64,000 bases of DNA, taken from NCBI GenBank assembly GCA_011775625.1, contig JAABYT010000052.1:1-64000 (forward strand). The letters run 5' to 3'. The notes beneath the pieces are model-generated. The model saw only the letters and a list, made by a program, of their open reading frames with translations. It did no database searches and was not told the DNA's origin. Below are positions 8,908-17,952 of this stretch, one piece after another. How positions within the stretch are numbered: the first letter of the stretch is position 1; each line of letters opens with the position of its first letter. Made by a program: the position numbers and the translations under genes. Source of the DNA: Gammaproteobacteria bacterium (GTDB lineage Bacteria > Pseudomonadota > Gammaproteobacteria > HK1).

Positions 8908-9618
8908 GTGCGATTCCGCGAACCACTGGTCGCCGCGACGCTGGTGAAGCGATATAAGCGGTTTCTCGCCGATGTTACCCTGGACGACGGCACCTCGCTG
9001 ACGGCCCATTGTCCCAACACCGGCTCACTGCTCGGCTGTCACGCGCCGGGGGCGCGGGTATGGCTCAGCCGTTCCGACAATCCGAAGCGCAAGTACGCTT
9101 ACACCTGGGAGCTCGTCGAGGTGCCCGGCGCGGGGCTGGTGGGCATCAATACCGGTCGCAGCAACGCGCTGGTGCGCGAGGCCATCGAATCCGGCGTGAT
9201 CGACGAGCTCACCGGTTACGACGCGATTCGGCCGGAGGTTCGCTATGGGGAAGAGGGCAGCCGGGCGGACTTTCTGCTCAGCAAGGGCGCCTCGGCCTGC
9301 TACCTGGAAGTGAAGAACGTCACGGCAGCGGTCGAGGACGGCATCGCGCTGTTCCCGGATGCGATCAGCACCCGAGGCACTCGCCATCTGCGCGAGCTCA
9401 TGGGCAGCCTGCGCGTGGCCGATCGGCGCGCGGTGCTGTGCTTCTGCGTGCAACGTTCCGATGTGAGCGAAGTGCGCCCGGCCGACCGCATCGATCCCCG
9501 GTACGGAGACACGCTGCGCGAGGCGCTGGCGGCCGGCGTCGAGGCAATCGCCTATCGCGCGACGCTTTCTCCGCAAGGCGTCGCGCTTGCCGAGCGTATT
9601 CCCGTGGTATGCCCTTGA
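8908..9618 (+). CDS. sfsA: SfsA, sugar fermentation stimulation protein homologue
   Basis: A 236-residue protein of normal family length and full-length agreement with SfsA. The N-terminal OB-like part reads KRYKRFLADVTLDDG and CPNTGS. The C-terminal nuclease-like part reads EGSRADFLLS, CYLEVKNVT and FPDAISTRGTRHL, with the E-V-K typical of the PD-(D/E)xK fold. In E. coli the gene was named for a maltose-fermentation effect and DNA binding has been reported; the biochemical role is not settled. Translation starts at a GTG (8908) with GAGG about twelve bases upstream. It diverges from the GTPase gene across 94 bases. Confidence 0.93.
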   Translation: MRFREPLVAATLVKRYKRFLADVTLDDGTSLTAHCPNTGSLLGCHAPGARVWLSRSDNPKRKYAYTWELVEVPGAGLVGINTGRSNALVREAIESGVIDELTGYDAIRPEVRYGEEGSRADFLLSKGASACYLEVKNVTAAVEDGIALFPDAISTRGTRHLRELMGSLRVADRRAVLCFCVQRSDVSEVRPADRIDPRYGDTLREALAAGVEAIAYRATLSPQGVALAERIPVVCP

Positions 9619-9644
9619 CGATCCGCGCCGGCCGCGCCGTCCGG

Positions 9645-10127
9645 CTACTCCGCGGCCCGTCGCCAGTGACCCGATCGGCCGCCCGATTTTTCGACCAGGC
9701 GCACGTCGCTGATGGTCATGCCGCGGTCGACCGCCTTGCACATGTCGTAGATGGTGAGCAGCGCAATCTGCACGGCCGTCAACGCCTCCATTTCCACGCC
9801 CGTGCGGGCAACGGTCTCCGCGCTCACCACGCACTGCACGGCGCATTCGTCGGGCAGTGGAGTGAGCGTCACCTCGACGTGACTCAACGGCAGTGGATGG
9901 CAGAGCGGGATCAGCTCGGCGGTGCGCTTGGCCGCCATGATGGCGGCGACCCGGGCCACGGCGAGGACATCGCCTTTCTTGTGACGGCCCTCGGTGACCA
10001 GCGCGAGGGTCTCGGCGAGCATGTAAATCCGGCCCTCGGCGGTGGCGGTGCGCCGGGACTCGGCCTTGTCGCCCACGTCCACCATGTGGGCATCGCCGGC
10101 AGTGTTAAAATGCGTCAGTCGCGCCAC
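9645..10127 (-). CDS. moaC: cyclic pyranopterin monophosphate synthase MoaC
   Basis: A 160-residue enzyme of molybdenum-cofactor synthesis, converting the MoaA product to cyclic pyranopterin monophosphate. Family blocks are clear: [35 protein letters not shown] and [21 protein letters not shown]. The start is a GTG at 10127 in the context ...GTGGCGCGACTGACGCAT, giving MARLTHFN, which matches the usual family beginning and length; GGCGAG precedes it. A longer frame to 10184 is less likely. It diverges from moaD. moaA, moaB and moaE are absent from the window, so the pathway is scattered in this genome. Confidence 0.93.
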   Translation of the reverse strand: MARLTHFNTAGDAHMVDVGDKAESRRTATAEGRIYMLAETLALVTEGRHKKGDVLAVARVAAIMAAKRTAELIPLCHPLPLSHVEVTLTPLPDECAVQCVVSAETVARTGVEMEALTAVQIALLTIYDMCKAVDRGMTISDVRLVEKSGGRSGHWRRAAE

Positions 10128-10261
10128 GGTCGTTCTCGCCTGATTACCTGTCCCGCGTTGCGGCGGTGCGCGACTATGATACACGTGGGTGCCGTTTCCG
10201 GTCGCCCCCGGCCCGAAAAGGCGGGGGGTGGTGAAACGGTCGGGACGAGGCCGACGAATCG

Positions 10262-10495
10262 ATGTCTGTCACCGTGAAATACTTCGCCAGCCTGCGCGAG
10301 CGGCACGGCTCCGAGCGGCGGCTCGCCACACCGAGCGCCGGCACCACCGTGGCCGACATCTGGACCCGCGCGAGCGAGGGCGAGGCCATGCCCGCGAACG
10401 TGCTGATGGCCGTCAATCAGGAGTACGTGGGTCCCGACCACCCGGTCATGGACGGCGACGAGGTGGCTTTTTTCCCGCCCGTGACCGGCGGCTGA
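10262..10495 (+). CDS. moaD: molybdopterin synthase sulfur carrier subunit MoaD
   Basis: A 77-residue ubiquitin-fold protein ending in PPVTGG. The terminal Gly-Gly is the residue pair adenylated and thiocarboxylated so that MoaD can deliver sulfur to cyclic pyranopterin monophosphate in complex with MoaE. The length and the start [16 protein letters not shown] are typical. It lies 134 bases from the divergent moaC and converges on glnD 27 bases away, so it is a single-gene transcription unit. The catalytic partner MoaE is not in the window. Confidence 0.93.
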   Translation: MSVTVKYFASLRERHGSERRLATPSAGTTVADIWTRASEGEAMPANVLMAVNQEYVGPDHPVMDGDEVAFFPPVTGG

Positions 10496-10522
10496 GAGGC
10501 GTCGCCGCTTGCCGCGGCCGTG

Positions 10523-13147
10523 CTAGGAAGCGCCGTTGGCGGAGTCGATGGCGGCCGCCACCCTTTCGCGGATGGTTTCGAAGCTCTCCGGGGCGAGCGG
10601 TCGGTTGCCGGCGTCGGTGACGAAGAAGACGTCTTCGGCGCGCTCGCCGAACGTGGCGATCTTGGCGTTCTGAAGTCGAACCTTGCAGTCGGCGAGCGCC
10701 CAGCCCACCGCCGAGAGCAGCCCTGGTCGATCGCGGGCAACGACTTCCATGACGGTTCGCCCGTTGCGCGAGTCGTCGCTGAAGTGAACCCGGGTCGGTG
10801 TCTGGAAATGCCGCAGCTGGCGTTTGGGCAGACGCCGATTGTCGCGCCGCGCCGAGCGGGGATCGGCGAGCGCCTCGCGCATGGCGTTGCTTATCTCGCG
10901 CTCGCGGGCGTCTCCGCTGACCGGCGTGCCGTCGAGCTCGAAAACCACGTAGCTGTCCAGGGTCATGCCGTTGTCCGCGGTGATGATTCGAGCATCGACG
11001 ATGTTCAGCCCGAGGCGCCCGAGAACCGAGGTCGACGCGGCGAACAGGAACTCCTGATCGGGCGCATAGGCGAAAACCTCGGTGCCCCCGCGGCCCTGTC
11101 GAACCAGCACCAGCGGCAGCTCTTGCGCAGGCGCGGTTACGATGGCGTGCGTGTGCCAGGCGATCTCGTCGGCGGTATGGCGCAGGAAATAGTCGTCGCC
11201 GAGACCGGCCCAGAGCTCCGCCACCGCCCGGCCCAGGCCGTCGGAACCTTCGAGCAGACGACGGGCTTCCTCCTGCGTCTCGGCGATCAGCTCGGCGCGG
11301 TCGATGGGATTCTCCAGGCCGCGCCACAGCGCATGCGTGGTCGATTCGTACAAGTCATCGAGCAGCGTCGCTTTCCAGTCGTTCCAAAGAGCGGGGTTGG
11401 TACCGCGCACGTCGGCGACCGTTAGAAGCAGCAGGTAGTCGAGATGATTCTGATCTCCCACCGTCTCGGCGAAATCCTTGATGACGTCCGGATCGGTTAT
11501 GTCCCGGCGCTGCGCGGTCAGCGACATGGTCAGATGATGGCGCACCAGCCAGGCTACCAGCCGGGCATCGTACTGGCCGAGACCGTGATCGATGCAGAAC
11601 TCCATTGCCAGCGTCATGCCGAGCTCTGAATGATCGCCGCCTCTGCCTTTCGCAATGTCGTGAAAAAGCCCTGCGATGTAGAGCAGATGCGGTTTGGGCA
11701 CACGCGCGAAGATTTCCGCGCAGCGCGGCGTGGCCCGCGAGCGCTCAGGGGAAGCGAATGCGCGGATGTTCTGCACCACGAAAAGACTGTGCTCGTCGAC
11801 GGTGTAGGTGTGGAAAAGGTCGTACTGCATTTGGCCGACCACCGCCCCGAAAACCGGAAGATATCTCTCCAGCACGCCGTAGCGGTGCATGCGCCGGAGC
11901 TCACGGGCGATGCGGTTGGGCTGCTTGAAGATCTCCATGAACAGGCTTCGGGCGCGAATGTCGGCGCGGAATTTATCGTCTATCAGATGCCGATGATCGC
12001 GGATCAAGCGGATGGTAGATGCGCGCACGCCCTTGAGGTCGTCGTGTTGCTGGACAATCAGGAAGACCTCGAGCAGCGCGAACGGGTATCGTTTGAAGAT
12101 ATCTTCGCTGGTGACTTCAACGAACCCGTTGACCGACTGGAAACGCCGATTGATCGGCGTAACGGTACGCGGCGCGTCGGCGTGCAGGATGGCTTCCTGA
12201 AAAAGCTCGAGCAACATTTCATTGAGACGACTGAGATCCATAATCGTCCGGTAATAGCGCTTCATGAACTTTTCGACGGCCAGATTCGCATCGTCGTCGC
12301 TATAGCCGAATTCGGCAGCGAGCGTGCGCTGATGGTCGAACAGAAGTCGGTCCTCGCGGCGACCCGTGAGAACGTGCAGGGCGAAACGAACCTGCCAGAG
12401 AAAGCTCTGACCCTCGATGAGCGACCCGTACTCGGATTCGGTCAGAAATCCGTGAGTGACCAGATCGTGCAGCGTTTCGGCACCGAAGTGGCGTTTCGCG
12501 ACCCAGCCGATCATCTGGATGTCACGTAATCCTCCCGGTCCCTCCTTGACGTTCGGCTCGAGGTTGTAGGCCGTGTCGTGAAACTTGTAATGACGAGCGC
12601 GCTGCTCCGCCCATTTCGCTTCGAAGAACTGGCGGCTCGACCACAGCTTGTCCGCGCTGGTCGCGCGGCGCATGCGCTCGAACAAGCGCGCGTCGCCCGC
12701 GACGAGGCGAGCCTCCATCAGGTTGGTGGCTACGGTGATGTCCTGGCGCGACTCCCGAACACAGTCCTTGACGCTGCGCACGCTGTGTCCGATCTCGAGG
12801 CCGATGTCCCAGAGGAACGTGACGTACGATTGGATCCGGGCGCGAACGGAACGAGGCTTTTCAACCAGGATGAGAATGTCGATGTCGGAGCCGGGATGCA
12901 GCTCGCCGCGGCCGTACCCGCCCACGGCGACCAGCGCGAGGTCCGTGTCAGGTGGAAGCCCGTGCGCGCGCCAGGCTTTCGCCAGCAGCGTGTCGATGAA
13001 GTGGGCGCTCTCATGCACCAGGTCGCTCGCCGGGACGCCCTCCCGGAAGCGATTGGCGACGTCGCGACGGGCGTTGTTCAACGCCTCGCGGTAGCTGTCC
13101 AGGTCGAGGCGCTCGTCCGTGCTCGGTGCTGTCGTGATGTGTTCCAC
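10523..13147 (-). CDS. glnD: bifunctional [protein-PII] uridylyltransferase / uridylyl-removing enzyme GlnD
   Basis: An 874-residue nitrogen sensor that uridylylates PII when glutamine is low and removes UMP when it is high. Domains in order: nucleotidyltransferase (GGYGRGELHPGSDIDILIL near 90, with the catalytic Asp pair), central linker, HD hydrolase (LFHDIAKGRGGDHSELG), then two ACT domains at the C-terminus (the second around GRTVMEVVARDRPGLLSAVG). All key motifs are intact. The start codon is GTG (13147), the only reasonable start before the conserved region. It lies just downstream of map and was probably co-transcribed with it, as in other gammaproteobacteria. Confidence 0.96.
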   Translation of the reverse strand: MEHITTAPSTDERLDLDSYREALNNARRDVANRFREGVPASDLVHESAHFIDTLLAKAWRAHGLPPDTDLALVAVGGYGRGELHPGSDIDILILVEKPRSVRARIQSYVTFLWDIGLEIGHSVRSVKDCVRESRQDITVATNLMEARLVAGDARLFERMRRATSADKLWSSRQFFEAKWAEQRARHYKFHDTAYNLEPNVKEGPGGLRDIQMIGWVAKRHFGAETLHDLVTHGFLTESEYGSLIEGQSFLWQVRFALHVLTGRREDRLLFDHQRTLAAEFGYSDDDANLAVEKFMKRYYRTIMDLSRLNEMLLELFQEAILHADAPRTVTPINRRFQSVNGFVEVTSEDIFKRYPFALLEVFLIVQQHDDLKGVRASTIRLIRDHRHLIDDKFRADIRARSLFMEIFKQPNRIARELRRMHRYGVLERYLPVFGAVVGQMQYDLFHTYTVDEHSLFVVQNIRAFASPERSRATPRCAEIFARVPKPHLLYIAGLFHDIAKGRGGDHSELGMTLAMEFCIDHGLGQYDARLVAWLVRHHLTMSLTAQRRDITDPDVIKDFAETVGDQNHLDYLLLLTVADVRGTNPALWNDWKATLLDDLYESTTHALWRGLENPIDRAELIAETQEEARRLLEGSDGLGRAVAELWAGLGDDYFLRHTADEIAWHTHAIVTAPAQELPLVLVRQGRGGTEVFAYAPDQEFLFAASTSVLGRLGLNIVDARIITADNGMTLDSYVVFELDGTPVSGDAREREISNAMREALADPRSARRDNRRLPKRQLRHFQTPTRVHFSDDSRNGRTVMEVVARDRPGLLSAVGWALADCKVRLQNAKIATFGERAEDVFFVTDAGNRPLAPESFETIRERVAAAIDSANGAS

Positions 13148-13155
13148 GTTCGGCA

Positions 13156-13173
13156 GGCGTCAGTTCTGACGCC
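13156..13173. promoter_or_regulatory. perfect 18-bp palindrome between map and glnD
   Basis: GGCGTCAGTTCTGACGCC is an 8-bp inverted repeat with a TT centre. It ends five bases before the map stop codon and lies eight bases upstream of the glnD start codon, covering the position of the glnD ribosome-binding site. As RNA it could form a tight hairpin over the translation start; as DNA it could be an operator. There is no T-run, so a simple terminator is unlikely. Confidence 0.5.
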
Positions 13174-13178
13174 GGATG

Positions 13179-13946
13179 CTAGACGTCATCACCGTTGCGC
13201 AGCGTAAGCACCTCGACACCGGTTTCGGTCACCAGTACCGTGTGCTCCCACTGAGCGGACAGGCTGCGGTCTTTCGTCACCACGGTCCAGCCGTCTTTCA
13301 GCAGCTTTACCTGGCGCTTGCCGGCGTTGACCATGGGCTCGATGGTGAAGGTCATGCCCGGGACCAGCCTCTCGCGCGTGCCCGGCTTGCCGTAGTGAAG
13401 CACCTGGGGATCCTCGTGGAATTTACGGCCGATGCCGTGCCCGCAGTACTCGCGCACCACCGAGTAGCGGTGCTTCTCCACGTGCTGCTGGATGGCATGA
13501 CCGATGTCTCCGAGATGTATGTCCGGACGCACCATCTCGATGCCGATGCACATGGCATCGTGACAGACCTGCGAGAGTCGCCGACCGATGATCGAGGGCT
13601 CGCCAACGAACATCATCTTGCTGGTGTCTCCGTGGTAGCCGTCCTTTATGACCGTGATGTCGATGTTCAGGATGTCACCGGACTTGAGCTTGCGCTCGCC
13701 CGGAATGCCGTGACAGACCTGATGATTGACCGAGGTGCAGATGGACTTGGGATAGCCCTTGTAGTTGAGCGGCGCCGGTATCGCATTCTGAACGTCGACG
13801 ATGTAGTCGTGACAGATGCGATCCAGCTCACCGGTGGTGACGCCCGGCTGAACGTGGGGGCGGATCATGTGCAGCACCTCCGCCGCCAGGCGTCCGGCGA
13901 CACGCATCTTGTCGATTTCCGCGTCTGTCTTGATGGTGATGGGCAT
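13179..13946 (-). CDS. map: type I methionine aminopeptidase
   Basis: A 255-residue metalloprotease that removes the initiator methionine from new proteins. The pita-bread fold ligands are recognisable: the Asp pair in DILNIDITV and GYHGDTSKMM, the histidine in EYCGHGIG, and the glutamates in FTIEPMV and QWEHTVLV. Length and sequence are typical of class Ia enzymes without an N-terminal extension. The ATG at 13946 opens the conserved MPITIKTDAEIDKMR; a longer frame to 14183 would cross the rpsB promoter and is rejected. It is divergent from rpsB, the standard gammaproteobacterial arrangement. Confidence 0.96.
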   Translation of the reverse strand: MPITIKTDAEIDKMRVAGRLAAEVLHMIRPHVQPGVTTGELDRICHDYIVDVQNAIPAPLNYKGYPKSICTSVNHQVCHGIPGERKLKSGDILNIDITVIKDGYHGDTSKMMFVGEPSIIGRRLSQVCHDAMCIGIEMVRPDIHLGDIGHAIQQHVEKHRYSVVREYCGHGIGRKFHEDPQVLHYGKPGTRERLVPGMTFTIEPMVNAGKRQVKLLKDGWTVVTKDRSLSAQWEHTVLVTETGVEVLTLRNGDDV

Positions 13947-14006
13947 GGGTTCCGCCGCCGCTGGTCCTCTGGAGGACTTTTCTCTTCTGTTACCGATACT
14001 TACCGA

Positions 14007-14035
14007 TTGTTGTCCGGAACTATCTATGGTATAAA
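14007..14035 (+). promoter_or_regulatory. sigma70-type promoter for the rpsB operon
   Basis: TTGTTG (14007-14012) and TATAAA (14030-14035) are separated by exactly 17 bases, giving a near-consensus promoter in an AT-rich pocket of an otherwise G+C-rich intergenic region. Transcription should begin near 14042, giving a leader of about 360 bases before rpsB. It is the only strong promoter seen upstream of the long rpsB-accA block. Confidence 0.75.
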
Positions 14036-14041
14036 AGCGCG

Positions 14042-14400
14042 CCTTTTGGGCGCAAATCCCCTGCTCGAAGCCGAAATGTTGAGGCCGTCGGATGCCGGGC
14101 CGGGGTGCTCGACGGGCACGAGGTTTTACTGAGTCGCGAAACCGCAGCTTCGGCCTTCTCGGTTTCCAATATCGTTCAAGCACTTACGGTGCTCGAGAAG
14201 CGGCCCGCCGGGGTACAGATGCCGGCAGGTCCAGAGGCGGACGGCGGCACCTGGGTGGGCGCCGTCCCAAATACACACATGCGTCGGCACGTGCATCCGG
14301 GTGCCCCGGCGGGGTCCGCGGTCCTTCTTTGGGGGACCGGGACCGGTCGGGGTCGGTGCACGGGGCGCATGGAGGCTCAACCCGAATTCGGAGTCGTGAC
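14042..14400 (+). promoter_or_regulatory. long structured rpsB leader, candidate S2 autoregulatory region
   Basis: About 360 untranslated bases precede rpsB. Hairpins visible by eye include GAAACCG/CGGTTTC (14138-14166), AGCAC/GTGCT (14179-14193) and CGGTCC/GGACCG (14319-14339). The rpsB ribosome-binding site is GGAG at about 14390. In gammaproteobacteria the rpsB leader is known to be bound by S2 for feedback repression of rpsB-tsf; assigning that role here is an inference from position and structure. A 102-codon frame at 14105-14413 runs through the leader into rpsB but does not look like a protein. Confidence 0.5.
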
Positions 14401-15516
14401 ATGTCCGCAGTGAGCATGCGCGAGATGCTGGAGGCCGGTGTTCATTTCGGCCACCAGACGCGCTTCTGGAACCCGAAGATGGCGCCGTACATCTTTGGGG
14501 AACGCAACAAGATCCACATCGTCAATCTCGAGAAATCGCTCCCGCTCTTCAACGAGGCGACCAATTTTCTCGGCCGTATGGCAGCCAATCGCGGCACCAT
14601 CCTGTTCGTCGGCACCAAGCGCGCCGCCGAGGAGGTCGTAGCCCGTGAGGCGAAGCGCTGCGGCATGCCTTACGTGGATCGCCGATGGCTGGGCGGGATG
14701 CTCACCAACTTCGGCACCGTTAAGGAATCCATCGGGCGCCTGAAGGATCTCGAGGCGCTCATCGAAGGCGGCGGCCTCGATCGTCTGAGCAAGAAGGAGG
14801 GGCTGTCGCTTCAGCGCGAGCTCGCGAAGCTCGAGCGCAGCCTCGGCGGCATCAAGAACATGGATGGCCTGCCCGATGTCATGTTCATCGTCGACGTGGG
14901 GCACGAGCGGATTGCGGTGCGCGAGGCGGTGAAGCTGGGTATCCCCGTCGTCGGCGTGGTCGATACCAACAACGATCCGGATGGAGTCGACTACGTGATC
15001 CCCGGAAACGACGATTCCATCCGCGCCATCGAGATCTATGTGCGGGGCGCGGCCGAAGCCGTCATCGAGGGGCGCCAGGCGGCGCAGCTCGAGATAGAAG
15101 CTGTCGAAGAGACGGCCGAGGCGGCCACACCCGGCGAGGCGGCCGTAGCGGCGAGTGCGCCGCCGCAGGCGCCCGTCGACGTGCAGGCCGAGGCATCGCC
15201 GGCCGGTGAGCCCGACGCGGCCGTCGAGGAGGCGCCCGCTCCGGTGACCGAGGCGGTCGAGGCGGTCGAGGCGGTCGAGGCGGTCGAGGCGGTCGAGGCG
15301 GTCGAGGCGGTCGCACCCGAGTCCGCCGCCCGGGCGCAGGCGCCCGAGGAGAAGCCGGCGCCGGCCGCGAGCAGCAAGAAGAAGACCACCGTCAAGAAGA
15401 AGCCGGCGGCGAAAAAGGTCGCCAAGAAGACCACCACGAAAAAGAAGACCAGCGCCGCCAAGACCACCAAGAAAAAGGCCGCCGCGAAAAAGAAAACGAG
15501 TAGCTCCAAGGGCTGA
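14401..15516 (+). CDS. rpsB: 30S ribosomal protein S2 with long acidic-repeat and lysine-rich C-terminal extension
   Basis: A 371-residue S2; the family is usually about 240-260. Residues 1 to about 230 are an orthodox S2, with [30 protein letters not shown] and [18 protein letters not shown]. After this comes an Ala/Glu/Pro/Val-rich acidic segment to about 320, containing seven perfect Glu-Ala-Val repeats (284-304). Residues 326-371 follow, where 21 of 46 residues are lysine in KKK/KKA-type clusters like histone H1 or AlgP tails. The frame stays open and in one phase with tsf following, so this is not a frameshift artefact. The ATG at 14401 follows GGAG. It is the first gene of the operon. 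The tail may bind rRNA or DNA; its function is unknown. Confidence 0.95.
   Translation: MSAVSMREMLEAGVHFGHQTRFWNPKMAPYIFGERNKIHIVNLEKSLPLFNEATNFLGRMAANRGTILFVGTKRAAEEVVAREAKRCGMPYVDRRWLGGMLTNFGTVKESIGRLKDLEALIEGGGLDRLSKKEGLSLQRELAKLERSLGGIKNMDGLPDVMFIVDVGHERIAVREAVKLGIPVVGVVDTNNDPDGVDYVIPGNDDSIRAIEIYVRGAAEAVIEGRQAAQLEIEAVEETAEAATPGEAAVAASAPPQAPVDVQAEASPAGEPDAAVEEAPAPVTEAVEAVEAVEAVEAVEAVEAVAPESAARAQAPEEKPAPAASSKKKTTVKKKPAAKKVAKKTTTKKKTSAAKTTKKKAAAKKKTSSSKG
15250..15312 (+). repeat. seven identical copies of a 9-bp unit (GAGGCGGTC) inside rpsB
   Basis: Seven head-to-tail copies of GAGGCGGTC with no mismatch encode (Glu-Ala-Val)7 in the S2 extension. Because the unit is a multiple of three, copy-number change by slippage would lengthen or shorten the linker without breaking the frame. 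Confidence 0.95.
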
Positions 15517-15551
15517 CATCGCGGACGGTCGCGATCAAACGGGAACTGAAG

Positions 15552-16439
15552 ATGCAGATTACCGCAGCAATGGTGAAAGAGCTCCGCGAGCGCACGGGCG
15601 CCGGCATGATGGAATGCAAGCAGGCGCTGGTCGACGAGGCCGGCGATATCGAGGCAGCCGTGGAAAACCTTCGAAAGAAGGGCCAGGCCAAGGCTGACAA
15701 GAAGGCCGGGCGGATCGCCGCGGAGGGCGTCATCGGCCTTGCATTGTCTGCCGATGGCACCAGCGGCGCGCTGGCCGAGGTCAACTCGGAGACCGATTTC
15801 GTCGCCAAGCAGGACGAGTTTCGGCAATTCGCCGATAAGGTTGCCGAACGCGTGCTCGACGAGCGCCCGGAGGATCTCGGCGCGTTGCTGGCCGTTGCGT
15901 TCGAAGCGGGCTCAGACCAGTCCATCGAGGAGCGCATGCGCGACATGGTGATGCGCATCGGCGAGAACATCACGGTGCGACGTTTCCAGGTGATGGCGAG
16001 CGATGGCGGTCACGTGGGCTCCTACGTGCACGGTGGGCGCATCGGGGTGCTGGTCGACGTTGTCGGTGCCGACGGCGCCATCGGCAAGGATATCGCCATG
16101 CACGTCGCGGCCAGCCGGCCGCTGGCGGTGAGTGAATCGGATATGCCTGCGGGCGCCCTCGACAAAGAGCGGGAGATACTGGCAGCCCAGGTCGCTGACA
16201 GCGGCAAGCCGCCGGAGATCCAGGAGAAGATGATCAGCGGCCGTCTCAAGAAGTACCTCGGTGAGGTCACCCTTCTCGGCCAGCCTTTCGTCAAGGACCC
16301 GGACCAGAGCGTCGAGAAGTTCCTTGCCGGCGCCGGCGCGAAGGTCGAGGCGTTCGCTCGCTTCGAGGTGGGCGAAGGCATCGAGAAACGCAGCGAGAAT
16401 TTTGCCGAGGAAGTCATGGCGCAGGTGCAGGGCGACTGA
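15552..16439 (+). CDS. tsf: translation elongation factor Ts
   Basis: A 295-residue guanine-nucleotide exchange factor that regenerates EF-Tu-GTP. The N-terminal UBA-like domain reads [26 protein letters not shown]. The core carries the diagnostic [10 protein letters not shown] (Asp and Phe contact EF-Tu), and the second half has VALSESDMP-type wording ([13 protein letters not shown]) and [13 protein letters not shown]. Length is normal. It lies 35 bases after rpsB and is co-transcribed with it. The 131-base gap to pyrH is unusually long for this operon and is structured. Confidence 0.97.
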   Translation: MQITAAMVKELRERTGAGMMECKQALVDEAGDIEAAVENLRKKGQAKADKKAGRIAAEGVIGLALSADGTSGALAEVNSETDFVAKQDEFRQFADKVAERVLDERPEDLGALLAVAFEAGSDQSIEERMRDMVMRIGENITVRRFQVMASDGGHVGSYVHGGRIGVLVDVVGADGAIGKDIAMHVAASRPLAVSESDMPAGALDKEREILAAQVADSGKPPEIQEKMISGRLKKYLGEVTLLGQPFVKDPDQSVEKFLAGAGAKVEAFARFEVGEGIEKRSENFAEEVMAQVQGD

Positions 16440-16470
16440 ATCATTCTTCACGTTAACGGGGTGCGTCGGC

Positions 16471-16540
16471 CCGAGTGCCGGCGCTCTGCCGGCAACGGGC
16501 TCGGAGACGCAGATCGGGGAGCACCGCAACGAGGCGGTGC
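16471..16540 (+). promoter_or_regulatory. two stem-loops in the tsf-pyrH spacer
   Basis: The first structure nests an outer stem CCGAG/CTCGG (16471-16475 with 16500-16504) around an inner stem TGCCGG/CCGGCA (16476-16494). The second is GCACCGC/GCGGTGC (16521-16540). Neither is followed by a T-run, so they look more like RNA processing or stability elements, or a translational control site ahead of pyrH, than terminators. Confidence 0.45.
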
Positions 16541-16570
16541 TGAAAGCGGATGTCCGCATACCGGGCGAAC

Positions 16571-17308
16571 ATGAGCGCAGCGAAAGCGAAGTACCGGCGA
16601 ATCCTGCTCAAGATGAGCGGTGAGGCGCTCGTCGGCGACCAGGGCTACGGCATCGGCGTAGAGACGCTGGCGGGAGTCGCTCGCAATCTCATCGAGCTGA
16701 GGGAGGCCGGCGTGGAGGTGGCGCTGGTCATCGGCGGCGGCAACATCTTCCGCGGCGCCGGGCTCGCGGCCGGCGGCATGGAGCGGGTCACGGCGGACCA
16801 CATCGGTATGCTCGCGACGCTCATGAATGCGCTCGCGCTGCAGGATACCCTCGAGAGCCAGGGCGCCCATGCGCGCGTCATGTCGGCCATCCGGGTCAAC
16901 GAGCTGTGCGAGGACTACGTGCGGCGGCGTGCCATCCGACACCTGGAAAAGGGCCGCATCGTCATCTTCGCGGCCGGCACCGGCAATCCGTTCTTCACCA
17001 CCGATTCGGCAGCGAGCCTGCGTGCCGTCGAGATCGGCGCGGACCTGCTCATCAAGGCCACCAAGGTGGATGGCGTGTACTCCGCGGATCCCGCGCAGCA
17101 TCCCGACGCGGAGCGGTATTTGCACCTCAGCTACGACGAGGTGCTGGATCATCGCCTGGCCGTGATGGACGCCACGGCCATCGTGCTGTGCCGCGACCAC
17201 GCCATGCCCCTGCGTGTCATCGACATGAACAAGCCGGGGGCGTTGCTGCGCGCGGCCATGGGCGAGGACGAGGGAACACTGGTCACGGGTGCTCCGTCCG
17301 TGGATTAG
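16571..17308 (+). CDS. pyrH: uridylate kinase PyrH (UMP kinase)
   Basis: A 245-residue bacterial UMP kinase of the amino-acid-kinase fold, phosphorylating UMP to UDP for nucleotide and cell-wall precursor supply. Conserved blocks are [55 protein letters not shown] and [13 protein letters not shown]. The ATG at 16571 aligns with the family start. An in-frame ATG at 16550 would add seven residues and cannot be excluded, as neither start has a strong ribosome-binding site. It is third in the rpsB operon. Confidence 0.95.
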   Translation: MSAAKAKYRRILLKMSGEALVGDQGYGIGVETLAGVARNLIELREAGVEVALVIGGGNIFRGAGLAAGGMERVTADHIGMLATLMNALALQDTLESQGAHARVMSAIRVNELCEDYVRRRAIRHLEKGRIVIFAAGTGNPFFTTDSAASLRAVEIGADLLIKATKVDGVYSADPAQHPDAERYLHLSYDEVLDHRLAVMDATAIVLCRDHAMPLRVIDMNKPGALLRAAMGEDEGTLVTGAPSVD

Positions 17309-17358
17309 CCGGGTTCCCGGATGGGTTAAGATTCAGCGAGTCAATGGGTGGGTTGCTC

Positions 17359-17916
17359 ATGATCGAAGAAATCAAAAAAGACGCGAAAAGGCGCATGGCG
17401 AAGAGCGTCGAGTCGCTCAAGCACGAGTTCAGCAAGCTCAGGACGGGGCGCGCGCATGCCAGTCTTCTCGACCACATAAGCGTGCCGTACTACGGCTCCG
17501 AGGTCCCCATCAATCAGGTGGCCAGCGTGGTCGTCTCCGATGCCCGTACCCTCACTGTGACGCCCTGGGAGAAGAAGAGCGTGCCGGACGTGGAGAAGGC
17601 GATTCTCAACTCGGACCTCGGCTTGAACCCGGTCAGCGCCGGAGACGTCATCCGCGTACCGCTTCCTCCCCTGACCGAGGAGCGGCGCAAGGAGATGACA
17701 AAGGTCGTGCGCGACGAGGCGGAGCAGGCCCGCGTGGCCATCCGCAACATCCGCCGGGATGCGAACCAGCACCTCAAGGGCCTGATAAAGGAACAGCACC
17801 TGGCCAAGGACGAGGAGCACCGGGCCGAAGAGCAGGTGCAGAAGCTCACCGACGAGTTCGTCGCCAAGGTCGACGAGCTTCTCAAGGCCAAGGAGCAGGA
17901 CCTGATGGAGTTCTGA
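17359..17916 (+). CDS. frr: ribosome recycling factor
   Basis: A 185-residue protein, exactly the usual length. With EF-G it splits post-termination ribosomes. The two-domain RRF pattern is complete: a helix with [13 protein letters not shown], then [14 protein letters not shown] and [12 protein letters not shown], then [22 protein letters not shown]. The ATG at 17359 is preceded by GGTGGG and gives the standard MIEEIKKD start; an upstream ATG at 17344 adds five residues without support. It sits between pyrH and uppS in the same direction. Confidence 0.97.
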   Translation: MIEEIKKDAKRRMAKSVESLKHEFSKLRTGRAHASLLDHISVPYYGSEVPINQVASVVVSDARTLTVTPWEKKSVPDVEKAILNSDLGLNPVSAGDVIRVPLPPLTEERRKEMTKVVRDEAEQARVAIRNIRRDANQHLKGLIKEQHLAKDEEHRAEEQVQKLTDEFVAKVDELLKAKEQDLMEF

Positions 17917-17952
17917 CGGGCTGACCGGGATGTGCTTAAGTAAACCTTAGAC

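Noticed and set aside
14105-14413. 102-codon frame in the rpsB leader
   Set aside because: It overlaps the rpsB start out of frame, shows no domain or sensible composition, and the region is better explained as a structured leader.
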